Source of the DNA: Deltaproteobacteria bacterium | GTDB taxonomy: Bacteria > Desulfobacterota > DSM-4660 > Desulfatiglandales > HGW-15 | Direction: 5' to 3' | Length of the DNA stretch: 7,709 nt | Assembly (NCBI GenBank): GCA_019308985.1 | Contig: JAFDHB010000213.1 | Location: 1-7,709 of the forward strand | Shown here: positions 1-6,968 of the stretch, piece after piece | Layout: each line of letters starts with the position of its first letter | Numbering within the stretch: the stretch's first letter is position 1 | Notes under the pieces: generated by a model | The model's input: only the letters and a program-made list of their open reading frames with translations | What the model was told of the DNA's origin: nothing | The model's database searches: none | Program-made: the position numbers and the translations under genes

Positions 1-1146
1 AACTATGATTTCGTGGGGAACAATACCCCGGTGTTTTTCATACGCGATCCCCTGAAGTTTCCTGACTTCATACATACACAGAAACGCAACCCGGCCACAA
101 ACCTCCCCGATCCTAATATGTTCTGGGATTTCCTGTCCTTGACCCCCGAGTCTATCCATCAGGTGACCATCCTGTTCTCCGACAGGGGTACGCCTGCCAC
201 GTATCGGAATATGAACGGATATAGCAGTCACACCTACAAGTGGTATAACGACAAAGGCGAATACTTCTGGGTCCAGTATCATTTCAAGACCGACCAGGGG
301 ATCAAGAATCTCACGAGGGGAGAGGCCAGGAGGATCGCGGGAGAAGATCCTGATCATGCCACCAGGGACCTCCATGAAGCTATTGAACAGGGGGATTATC
401 GTTCCTGGACCCTGGAAATGCAGATACTTACCCCGGAAAAGGCCAAGGACTTCCCCTGGGACATCTTTGACATAACAAAGGTATGGCCTCACAAAGAGGT
501 TCCGCCCATCAAGGTAGGAAAGCTTGTCCTCAACCGGAACCCTGAAAACTATTTCTCGGAGGTCGAACAGTCAGCTTTCTGCCCGGGGAACGTGGTGCCG
601 GGGATAGCCATTTCACCCGATAAGATGCTCCAGGCCCGGGTGTTCTCTTACCACGACACTCACGTCCATCGCTTAGGGCCGAATTATCATCTCATTCCCG
701 TCAATGCCCCGAAGAACGCCCCGGAGAAGAGTTACCAGCGTGACGGTTTCATGAGGGTCGACGCCAATGGCGGAGGGGGGCCGAATTACTGGCCAAACAG
801 CTTCGGAGGACCTGAACCGGATGCCGACTCCCTGGAGCCCCCCTTTGAGGTCTCAGGTGATGCAGCGCGTTACCCCTATACCCATCCCAATGATGATTTC
901 GTGCAGCCCGGGAACCTGTACCGTCACGTAATGACCGATAGTGACCGGGATAACCTCATAGGCAATATAGTCGATCACTTGGGCAAGGCCCTGAAACGCA
1001 TTCAATTGCGCCAAACAGCCCTGTTTTACAAGGCTGATCCTGATTACGGCCTACGAGTCGCCAAGGGGCTGGGGCTTGACTCCAAGGAAGTGGAGCGCCT
1101 GGCAGGGATGTCACAGGAAGAGAGGGCCAGGGAAACTTCAGCGTAA
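1..1146 (+). CDS. Catalase (haem, small-subunit type), 5'-truncated by the window edge
   Basis: Haem catalase converting H2O2 to water and O2, normally a cytoplasmic tetramer. The frame is open from base 1 (N-Y-D-F-V-G-N-N), so the GTG at 13 is an internal Val and the true start lies upstream; roughly 110-140 residues, including the distal haem His, are missing. The 381 visible residues run through the family signatures: GNNTPVFFIRD (fragment residues 6-16) with the distal-pocket Asn, the FIHTQKRNP stretch, SDRGTPATYRNMNGY, TKVWPH, LNRNPENYFSEVEQ, and the proximal haem motif RVFSYHDTH, with Arg213 and the haem-ligand Tyr217 (codon 649-651). The stop is TAA at 1144-1146, shortly after a YKADPDYGLRVAKGLGL tail typical of small-subunit catalases; no C-terminal flavodoxin-like domain follows, which excludes the large-subunit KatE class. 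The next gene converges on it. Family assignment is secure; the exact gene symbol is not. Confidence 0.97.
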   Translation, partial: NYDFVGNNTPVFFIRDPLKFPDFIHTQKRNPATNLPDPNMFWDFLSLTPESIHQVTILFSDRGTPATYRNMNGYSSHTYKWYNDKGEYFWVQYHFKTDQGIKNLTRGEARRIAGEDPDHATRDLHEAIEQGDYRSWTLEMQILTPEKAKDFPWDIFDITKVWPHKEVPPIKVGKLVLNRNPENYFSEVEQSAFCPGNVVPGIAISPDKMLQARVFSYHDTHVHRLGPNYHLIPVNAPKNAPEKSYQRDGFMRVDANGGGGPNYWPNSFGGPEPDADSLEPPFEVSGDAARYPYTHPNDDFVQPGNLYRHVMTDSDRDNLIGNIVDHLGKALKRIQLRQTALFYKADPDYGLRVAKGLGLDSKEVERLAGMSQEERARETSA

Positions 1147-1165
1147 GACGGGAGAACGCTTCATA

Positions 1166-1204
1166 CCGCCGGCTTCGAAGGTCTCCAAGATTTGAGGCCG
1201 GCGG
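1166..1204. terminator. GC-rich inverted repeat between convergent genes, possible bidirectional terminator
   Basis: The arms CCGCCGGC (1166-1173) and GCCGGCGG (1197-1204) are perfectly complementary over 8 bp and enclose a 23-nt loop. The repeat lies between the catalase stop at 1146 and the RRM-gene stop at 1234, where convergent transcripts would end. Neither strand has a U-tract directly after the stem; the nearest T-run on the plus strand is at about 1230-1235. It may therefore be a weak or Rho-assisted terminator, or only an mRNA 3'-end stabiliser. Confidence 0.35.
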
Positions 1205-1233
1205 GTTGCTGTAACGATGCGGGTTCGAGTTTT

Positions 1234-1518
1234 TTAGTAGAATCTCCTCTTGCGGGCAGATCGCTTGGAGCGCTTTCCGCCCGGGTCTGCGGGGTTGACC
1301 TTGATGGTTCGCCCATCAATGGATTTTCTGTTCAGTGCCTTGATCGCTTGATCCGCCTCGGAGTTACTCGGCATCTCCACAAAACCGAAGCCCTTTGATT
1401 GCCCGGAATGCCTGTCCCTTATTATCTTGACGCTCTCTATCTCACCGTATTCTTCAAACATGGTCCTCAGATCGTTTTCAGTAACGCTGAAAGGAAGCTT
1501 GCCCACATAGATATTCAT
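1234..1518 (-). CDS. Small single-RRM RNA-binding protein
   Basis: A 94-residue protein made almost entirely of one RNA recognition motif. RNP2 is IYVGKL at residues 3-8 and RNP1 is KGFGFVEM at 42-49, with the aromatic residues that stack on RNA bases present (Tyr4, Phe44, Phe46). The C-terminus (80-94) is a basic GGKRSKRSARKRR-type tail that should add non-specific RNA affinity. This architecture matches the bacterial glycine-poor RRM proteins found in cyanobacteria and deltaproteobacteria, several of which respond to cold. The frame could start 30 bases earlier at 1548, but the ATG at 1518-1516 is preferred: an AAAGGAG site lies 6 nt upstream and RNP2 begins at residue 3, as is usual. The start lies inside the 3' end of the radical SAM gene (41-bp overlap), so translational coupling is likely. 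Its RNA targets cannot be inferred. Confidence 0.93.
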   Translation of the reverse strand: MNIYVGKLPFSVTENDLRTMFEEYGEIESVKIIRDRHSGQSKGFGFVEMPSNSEADQAIKALNRKSIDGRTIKVNPADPGGKRSKRSARKRRFY

Positions 1519-3004
1519 TATTTTCTCCTTTCTCAGTGTATTTTTCACTTATCTTGCGGAAATGGTGGCCGTAGATGGCAAAGGTGACCGACCACGCCAG
1601 CAATCTAGGCCGATGAAGGAGGGTCCATAGCAGGATCTTCCAGTATTGAAATCGCTCCCTTCCAAAGACGCCCAACCGTATGCTCGTCCGGAAAAAGGCC
1701 AACAGGTGCTGGAAGTCGAGGGGTGTCTTGAACTTTGGCGCCTTGTACTCCCTCAAGAAGGCCTTTACCCGATTGTAATAGTATTGGGGGGAATAGATCT
1801 TATTCAATATGTCCCTGTAGCCTTCCCGGAGGGTATGAATATCCATGCGCGGAACGATGTTGGTAGTACCGTCCGTGTTCCCTGACATGCTTCCCAGGAG
1901 GCGACCTTCCTTCTTCAGACGGTCGAAAAGTCTTGTTCCGGCAGGGGCCTGTAAGAGCCCAACCATGGCCGTCACTATTCCGCTTCTCTGAATGAACTCG
2001 ATCTGACGCTTGAATATGGAAGGAGAGTCATTGTCAAAGCCGACTATGAAACCCCCCTGAACTTGCAATCCTGCCCTTTGGATCTTCCTGATACTTTCCA
2101 CAAGATCTCGGTTCTTGTTTTGTTTCTTGTTGCACTCCTCCAAACTTCCCTCATCAGGGGTTTCGATGCCGATAAATACCGCGTCAAAGCCTGCTTCAAC
2201 CATGAGATCCATGAGTTGCTGGTCATCGGCGAGGTTGATGGAAGCTTCGGTGTGTAAAGGCAGGCCCTTTCTTCCCTTTTGCCACTCGATGAGCGCCGGC
2301 AGGAGTTTGGTCTTCAGGTATCTCTTGTTGCAGATGAAGTTATCATCCACGAAGAAGACCTGCCCTCGCCACCCCATCCTGTTGAGGTGTTCCAGCTCAT
2401 TAATCACTTGTTCGGATGTCTTTAGCCTTGGCCTGTGGCCGAAAAGGGCGGTCACGTTGCAAAACTCGCAGTGGAACGGACACCCCCTGGAGAACTGGAC
2501 ACACATTGAGGCGTAGCTCTTCATGTCCGCCAATTCCCACATGGGGATCGGTGTCTCTTTTATGTCGGCAAACTGGGGGGTCTGGTAGATTCGCCGGGGA
2601 GATCCCTGCTCCAAGTCCCTCAAGAAGGGGGGGAGGGTGAGTTCTGCCTCATTGAGGACAAAGTGGTCGACCTCTTCGAACTGATCGTATTCGCTCGTGA
2701 AAAGCGGTCCTCCTGCGACAACGGGCAGCCCGAATCCCTTGCACCTGGAAATGATTTCTATCGCGGAGTCCCTCTGGACCGCCATTGCGCCGATAAAGAC
2801 CATGTCGGCCCACTCCAGGTCTTTGTCCGTAAGTCCTTTTGTGTTGGCATCAACCAGTCGCTTGTCCCAATGGGAGGGCAATAGGGCAGCGACCGTCAGA
2901 AGGCCTAAGGGCGGATAGGCGGCCTTCTTACGGATGAACTTGAGGGCATGTTTGAAACTCCAGAAGGTATCCGGGTACTCAGGGTAGACCAGCAGTATTT
3001 TCAA
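1478..3004 (-). CDS. B12-binding-domain radical SAM protein (DUF4070-type)
   Basis: Predicted 508-residue class B radical SAM enzyme. Residues 1-140 form a cobalamin-binding-like fold (KILLVYPEYPD start, GG at 98-99). The radical SAM core begins at SRGCPFHCEFCN, with Cys175, Cys179 and Cys182 forming the CxxxCxxC [4Fe-4S] site. The segment from about 320 (LLQAPAGTRLFDRL, then the NIVPRM and GYRDILNKIYSP stretches) fits the DUF4070 C-terminal region, shared with enzymes such as the hopanoid methylase HpnP. Class B members often methylate or rearrange unreactive carbons, but the substrate here is unknown and no hopanoid gene is nearby. In the cobalamin loop the DxHxxG His is replaced by Asn54 (D-A-N-T-K-G), so cobalamin, if bound, lacks the lower His ligand. 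The TTG at 3004-3002 is chosen as start because GGAGG lies 6 nt upstream and the conserved domain begins there; an ATG at 3094 would add 30 unconserved residues. It overlaps the RRM gene downstream. Confidence 0.9.
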   Translation of the reverse strand: MKILLVYPEYPDTFWSFKHALKFIRKKAAYPPLGLLTVAALLPSHWDKRLVDANTKGLTDKDLEWADMVFIGAMAVQRDSAIEIISRCKGFGLPVVAGGPLFTSEYDQFEEVDHFVLNEAELTLPPFLRDLEQGSPRRIYQTPQFADIKETPIPMWELADMKSYASMCVQFSRGCPFHCEFCNVTALFGHRPRLKTSEQVINELEHLNRMGWRGQVFFVDDNFICNKRYLKTKLLPALIEWQKGRKGLPLHTEASINLADDQQLMDLMVEAGFDAVFIGIETPDEGSLEECNKKQNKNRDLVESIRKIQRAGLQVQGGFIVGFDNDSPSIFKRQIEFIQRSGIVTAMVGLLQAPAGTRLFDRLKKEGRLLGSMSGNTDGTTNIVPRMDIHTLREGYRDILNKIYSPQYYYNRVKAFLREYKAPKFKTPLDFQHLLAFFRTSIRLGVFGRERFQYWKILLWTLLHRPRLLAWSVTFAIYGHHFRKISEKYTEKGENNEYLCGQASFQRY

Positions 3005-3037
3005 GAGCGTCCTCCGTCGGTTCTTAGAATCTACGTT

Positions 3038-3066
3038 AAAACACTTCGTTCTGTTTGATGTGTCAA
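3038..3066 (-). promoter_or_regulatory. Candidate sigma-70 promoter for the radical SAM/RRM genes
   Basis: On the minus strand a perfect -35 hexamer TTGACA (3066-3061) is followed after 17 nt by TGTTTT (3043-3038), which matches only half of the -10 consensus. It sits about 35 bases upstream of the proposed TTG start at 3004, a plausible leader length. The strong -35 and spacing support it; the poor -10 makes it tentative. Confidence 0.35.
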
Positions 3067-3255
3067 AGCGAGGTAATTCAACAGAGCGATACAAAAAGCA
3101 AGAACACGTCCATTGAATTGGACATCTTCCCCTGCGCGGCAGTTTCCTGCTGGAGGCCTGGCGGCTAAAAAGGAAAACTCACTCCTATAAAACGATATCT
3201 GATGCCCCAAGTCAAGGAAAAAGGCAGAAGTATTTTCCCTTGGGTCTTGCGGGAA
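3067..3255. other. Divergent intergenic region, no gene recognised
   Basis: With the flanking promoter elements this belongs to a 311-bp gap between the divergent radical SAM and HAD genes. Both strands carry stops and no convincing coding frame. It contains a short dyad GTCCA-N6-TGGAC (3108-3123) and an imperfect inverted repeat, CAAGGAAAA against TTTTCCCTTG, at about 3213-3241, just upstream of the rightward -35 box. Either could be an operator, but both are short and might arise by chance. No riboswitch was recognised. Confidence 0.5.
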
Positions 3256-3284
3256 TTGACGATTTTTCATAATCCTTGTATGCT
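3256..3284 (+). promoter_or_regulatory. Sigma-70-type promoter for the HAD/AIR/OCD/CDF operon
   Basis: The -35 hexamer TTGACG (3256-3261, five of six consensus bases) is followed by exactly 17 nt and the -10 hexamer TATGCT (3279-3284, four of six). Transcription would begin near 3291, leaving a leader of about 25 nt before the ATG at 3316. Position, spacing and direction fit a promoter for the whole downstream cluster. No other promoter as good was noticed in the gaps between those genes. Confidence 0.65.
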
Positions 3285-3315
3285 TTGCCCCTAATAAACC
3301 AGGATCACGGGGAGA

Positions 3316-3969
3316 ATGAAACCAGAGGCGATTATCTTTGACTACGACGGTACCCTCGTTCATTTGAATATCGATTTCAAAGGGATGCGCAAGGGCGTGG
3401 AGAAGGTCCTCTGCAAATATGACGTTGAAGTTCAGTCCCTTAGAGATTTCTATATCCTGGAGATGATCGACAGGGCACGGGATTCCACCCTGGTGCGCTT
3501 CCCCTCCATGGCCGCATCCCTCTACGCAGAGGCCCGCGATGTTGTCAGAGGATACGAGATCAGGGCAGCGAGGGCAGGGGAGATTATCGAGGGCGTCCCG
3601 GAGATGCTGGCAAGGTTGGGGGACATAGGGATCAAGAGAGGTATTATCACAAGGAATTGCGATCTGGCGGTTCGGGAGGTCTTCCCTGATATTGAAGCCT
3701 TTTGCGATGTCTTTATTTCCAGAGATCAGGTGGAAAGGGTGAAACCCCATCCGGGGCACCTGGGGCTCGCATTGGAAAGATTGAAGGTGAGGGACCGGGA
3801 CAGGTGTCTCATGATAGGGGACCATGTTATGGATATTGAAGCAGGGAGATGCCTTTCAATCAAAACGGCCGGTGTACTTACGGGAAAAACGGGCGCCCAG
3901 GAGTTCTTGGATGCAGGAGCTGACTTTGTGTTGGGAAATGTGACCGAGATTCTTGGGCATATCTTATAG
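3316..3969 (+). CDS. HAD-superfamily phosphatase, phosphoglycolate-phosphatase-like
   Basis: Predicted 217-residue cytoplasmic phosphohydrolase of HAD subfamily IA. All four motifs are present: motif I DYDGTLV with nucleophile Asp9 and acid/base Asp11, motif II Thr112 in GIITRN, motif III Lys143 in VKPHPG, and motif IV GDHVMDIEAG with Mg-binding Asp169 and Asp173. Residues of about 16-90 form the helical cap that selects the substrate; it resembles Gph-like enzymes, but the substrate (phosphoglycolate or another small phosphoester) cannot be read from it. The ATG at 3316 is fixed by motif I starting at residue 9. The ribosome site is poor: GGGGAG abuts the ATG and AGGA lies 11 nt away. It is the first gene of the operon, and its stop is only 11 nt before the preferred start of the next gene, so co-transcription is expected. 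Confidence 0.93.
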   Translation: MKPEAIIFDYDGTLVHLNIDFKGMRKGVEKVLCKYDVEVQSLRDFYILEMIDRARDSTLVRFPSMAASLYAEARDVVRGYEIRAARAGEIIEGVPEMLARLGDIGIKRGIITRNCDLAVREVFPDIEAFCDVFISRDQVERVKPHPGHLGLALERLKVRDRDRCLMIGDHVMDIEAGRCLSIKTAGVLTGKTGAQEFLDAGADFVLGNVTEILGHIL

Positions 3970-3980
3970 GAGTGTGGTCG

Positions 3981-5000
3981 GTGGGTCGCACAATACTGCC
4001 AACAGGGAAGTGTGATCATAGACTCCTGAGCAGGCTCTTGGGGAGGTTTTCCGCTCACGACGAAAGGGTGATCTTGGGGCCGGGCATAGGGGAAGATGCG
4101 GCGGCAATAGACACGGGTGATAGTGTGCTCGTGGTTGCCACCGATCCCATTACCTTTGCGACCAGTGAGATAGGTTACTATAGTGTTATCGTCAACGCAA
4201 ACGACGTGGCAACTGCCGGGGCCGAGCCTCGGTGGTATAGTGTTGTCATCCTCCTGCCGGAAAGGGAGGGCAATGATGAACTTCTGGGGAAGATCTTCGA
4301 ACAGATCCAAAAGGCATGCGAGGCCCTGGGTGTCTCCCTCATCGGAGGCCATACAGAGATAACCTATGGCCTGGATCGTCCCATCGTGATCGGGCAGATG
4401 ATGGGGGTGACGGAAAAGGAAGGGCTCGTCAGGACATCCGGGGCGAGACCAGGTGACCTGATTCTGCTGAGCAAGGGCATAAGTGTCGAGGGCACATCCC
4501 TTATAGCCAGGGAGAAGAGGGAGGAGCTCTTGTCTGAGGGGTTTTCGAGAGAAGTTCTGGAAAGGGCAGAGAATTTTCTCTTTGATCCCGGAATCAGCAT
4601 CGTAAAAGAGGCGCTCCTGGCAAAGGGGACCGGAGAAGTGAATTCCATGCATGACATCACCGAAGGGGGACTTGCGAACGGTCTCCATGAAATAGCTATA
4701 GCAGCAAACGTCTCCCTGGAGCTGGAAATGAATCGAGTCCCCATATATCCGGAGACCGCTGAACTATGCGATTTCTACCATCTGGACCCCTTGGGCCTGA
4801 TAGGCTCGGGATCTTTAATCGTCACGGCCCCCCGAGAGGTTGCAAACAGAATATTGAGTGAGGGGGAGAGGGAGCACATGGATTTCACTATCATCGGGAA
4901 AGTAGTGGCCTCGGGTCACCCTTCGGTCATGATGATCACTGAGAATGGCCGTAGAGAGGCCCCCTTTTTTCCCAGGGATGAGATTGTAAAGATACTGTGA
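3981..5000 (+). CDS. AIR synthase (PurM/HypE/ThiL-superfamily)-related protein
   Basis: Predicted 339-residue ATP-dependent enzyme of the PurM/SelD/HypE/ThiL fold. Visible markers are the glycine/acid loop GPGIGEDAA (33-41), Asp55 in ATDPIT, NANDVATAGAEP (72-83), GGHTEIT (122-128) and the C-domain segment MHDITEGGLANGLHEIA. These Asp/Glu residues coordinate Mg-ATP in the family. The whole pattern is most like HypE, but the C-terminus is PFFPRDEIVKIL and lacks the terminal Cys (PRxC) on which HypE builds the hydrogenase thiocyanate, and no hyp genes are nearby. A true HypE role is therefore unlikely, and it is better called an AIR-synthase-related protein of unknown substrate. The GTG at 3981 is preferred because GGAG lies 8 nt upstream; a GTG at 3972 in the same frame would add three residues but overlaps that site. 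It sits tightly between the HAD and OCD-like genes. Confidence 0.88.
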   Translation: MGRTILPTGKCDHRLLSRLLGRFSAHDERVILGPGIGEDAAAIDTGDSVLVVATDPITFATSEIGYYSVIVNANDVATAGAEPRWYSVVILLPEREGNDELLGKIFEQIQKACEALGVSLIGGHTEITYGLDRPIVIGQMMGVTEKEGLVRTSGARPGDLILLSKGISVEGTSLIAREKREELLSEGFSREVLERAENFLFDPGISIVKEALLAKGTGEVNSMHDITEGGLANGLHEIAIAANVSLELEMNRVPIYPETAELCDFYHLDPLGLIGSGSLIVTAPREVANRILSEGEREHMDFTIIGKVVASGHPSVMMITENGRREAPFFPRDEIVKIL

Positions 5001-5079
5001 CACATCTTTGACTCACCGATTTCCAGGCAGTGATCAGCCAATTAACCAGGTAAATACAAAGGACACAGGAGTCTTTGAC

Positions 5080-6049
5080 ATGAGGGAACACAAAGAGCTT
5101 CTCTATCTATCCCAATCGGACGTCGTGGCGGCGGGCTTGACCATGGGGGAAATTATAGATATCTTGGAACGTGTGTTTCGGGAGAAGGGTGAGGGACGCA
5201 CCGAGATGCCCCCCAAGATTGGAATTTACCCGGGAGGAGGGGATAGCTTTATCCACGCGATGCCGGCCCACATCCCTGAACTCCAATCCGCTGGCATCAA
5301 GTGGGTGAGCGCCTTTCCCGAAAACAATAAGAGGGGATTGCCTTACATTAACGGCCTTCTCATACTAAATGATCCGGAAACCGGCCTGGCCATTTCCGTC
5401 ATGGATTGTGTTTGGATAACCGCAAAGCGAACCGGCGCGGCAACGGCTCTTGCCGCAAGGTACCTGGCGAGGCCGGATGCCTCAGTGGTGGGCGTTTTGG
5501 GATGGGCGCAGTAATGTGGAAGCCTTGAGGGTCATTTTTCCCCTGAGCAGGGTGATGGCATACGATGTAGATCCAGGGGCGGCGGGTCAGTTTGCAGAGG
5601 AAATTCATACCCGGTTTGATTTGGACGTAGTCATTGTAGGGGATCCGAAAAAGGCTGTTAAGGGTTGTGATATTGTTGTCACTGCCGGTCCAATAATGAA
5701 GAAACCTCACCGAACCATACAGGCCGGGTGGCTGGATCCGGGAGCCTTTGCCTCCCTGGTGGATTATGACACCTACTGGCACCCGGATGCCATGTGGGAG
5801 GCCTCGAAGTTTTGCACCGATGACATTCCCCAGTTGCGCCTTTATCAACAAAGGGGTTACTTGCAGGATATACCTCCCATTTATGCAGACCTTGGGGAGA
5901 TTGTGGCGGGCAAAAAGAGGGGGCGTGAGGCAAGGGACGAGCGAAACATGACAGTCAATCTGGGACTGGCTTTGGAAGACATGGCCGTGGCCTCCTTGGT
6001 GTACGAGCGGGCCTTGGAAAAGGGATTGGGGTCGTGGCTGGCTCTCTGA
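5080..6049 (+). pseudogene. Ornithine cyclodeaminase/mu-crystallin-family NAD(P)-dependent dehydrogenase, frameshifted
   Basis: The two halves of one family protein lie in different frames. The first (5080-5502, 141 residues, ATG with AGGAG 8 nt upstream) carries the substrate-domain features: Lys74 in GIKWVS, the NNKRGLP loop, and TAKRTGAATALAARYLAR with Arg117. It ends at VGVLG and the frame then reads W-A-Q-stop (TAA 5512-5514). From 5504 the next frame resumes as GRSNVEALRVIFPLSRVMAYDVDPG and runs without a stop to 6049, ending with the family segments YADLGEIVAGKKRGRE and LGLALEDMAVASLVYERAL. Compared from memory with archaeal alanine dehydrogenase of this family (GCGTQ followed by eight residues to EAL), the missing piece is C-G-x-Q. 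That is a loss of 11 nt at about 5503, removing the GxGxQ NAD(P)-binding loop. Intact relatives act on L-alanine, ornithine or cyclic imines; the substrate here is unknown. Clean frames either side suggest recent decay or an assembly error. Confidence 0.88.
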
Positions 6050-6074
6050 GCCCTATTCCGGCAGGGGTCGGTTG

Positions 6075-6968
6075 ATGGCGAGCCGAAAAGAGGATCCTGT
6101 AGAGCAAGGAAAGAGAGTCACCCTTGTAGGGCTGTTTGTGAATGTTTTTCTCATCGCCCTCAAGCTCGCTGCAGGGATTTTTGGCAGCAGCCAGGCTCTG
6201 ATAGCCGATGCCGTTCATTCAGTGTCCGACCTGTTTACGGACGCCATTGTCCTCATTGGCCTGAAGATCGGCAGGAAAGATCCCGACGAGACCCATCACT
6301 TCGGCCACGCACGAATCGAGACCCTTGCCTACGCTGTCATAGGAATTGCACTGATCGGCACAGCGGTTTATCTGGGCATAAAAGCCCTCTGGAATATCTA
6401 CCTTCATGTGGAATACCACCCAAAGATCATCGCCATTTTTGCTGCTCTTGTTTCCATCGGGGCAAAGGAAGGCCTCTACCACTACACGATACGTACCGGC
6501 AGGCGCATCAACAGTCCTTCAATCATAGCAAATGCCTGGCACCACAGGTCGGACGCCTTGTCCTCAGTTGCCGTACTTCTCGGGGTCCTGGGGGCACAGA
6601 TAAGGCCTTCGTGGCACATCCTTGATGCCTATGCCGCCCTTTTGGTGTCTTTGCTTATCATCAAGGTGGGCATTGATATATTCAAAAACGCTATGAACGA
6701 ATTCACGGACAAGGCCCCGGACCCCGAGACCCTGGAGAGGATGTGCGCATGTATCAAAGACGTTGATGGGGTTCAGGGACTCCATGATGTGAGGGTCCGC
6801 ACCTCGGGCGGGATGCACCAGATGGAGGCCCATATCGTTATCGACGGGACCCTGACCGTGGTAGAAGGACACAGGATTGCAAATACCGTTGAGAGAAGAT
6901 TGTTGGATGAAATCCCGGAGATCAACAGCGTCATCATCCATGTGGATCCGGACTTGGATGAGCAGTGA
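6075..6968 (+). CDS. Cation diffusion facilitator (CDF) metal-efflux transporter
   Basis: A 297-residue inner-membrane proton antiporter exporting Zn2+ or a similar divalent metal. There are about six membrane segments, near residues 16-36, 40-62, 83-105, 116-136, 162-178 and 182-202, followed by a cytoplasmic ferredoxin-like domain (about 210-297) that forms the dimer. Transport-site residues are His48 and Asp52 in TM2 (DAVHSVSD) and His156 and Asp160 in TM5 (WHHRSDA). This HxxxD/HxxxD pair is usually associated with zinc-type CDFs, whereas FieF has DxxxD in TM2. The loop HHFGHARIE (74-82) supplies further histidines. The ATG at 6075 is chosen, with AGGGG 7 nt upstream; a TTG at 6072 would add one residue. 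It begins 25 nt after the OCD-like frame and is probably the last gene of the operon. Length is normal for the family; metal specificity is inferred only. Confidence 0.94.
   Translation: MASRKEDPVEQGKRVTLVGLFVNVFLIALKLAAGIFGSSQALIADAVHSVSDLFTDAIVLIGLKIGRKDPDETHHFGHARIETLAYAVIGIALIGTAVYLGIKALWNIYLHVEYHPKIIAIFAALVSIGAKEGLYHYTIRTGRRINSPSIIANAWHHRSDALSSVAVLLGVLGAQIRPSWHILDAYAALLVSLLIIKVGIDIFKNAMNEFTDKAPDPETLERMCACIKDVDGVQGLHDVRVRTSGGMHQMEAHIVIDGTLTVVEGHRIANTVERRLLDEIPEINSVIIHVDPDLDEQ

Noticed and set aside
3031..3825. A long minus-strand frame antisense to the HAD gene (264 codons).
   Set aside because: The plus-strand frame carries all four HAD motifs; the antisense frame has no family signature and is a shadow.
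3972..3980. GTG at 3972 as the start of the AIR-synthase-like gene.
   Set aside because: It overlaps the GGAG that is correctly spaced for the GTG at 3981; the three extra residues add nothing conserved.
3726..4688. A long minus-strand frame antisense to the AIR-synthase-like gene (320 codons).
   Set aside because: Its Cys/Pro/His-rich translation is typical of an antisense shadow, and the plus-strand gene is clearly coding.
5072..5079. TCTTTGAC repeated at 5005-5012 and 5072-5079 upstream of the OCD-like gene.
   Set aside because: An 8-base direct repeat is expected by chance at this distance and matches no known site.
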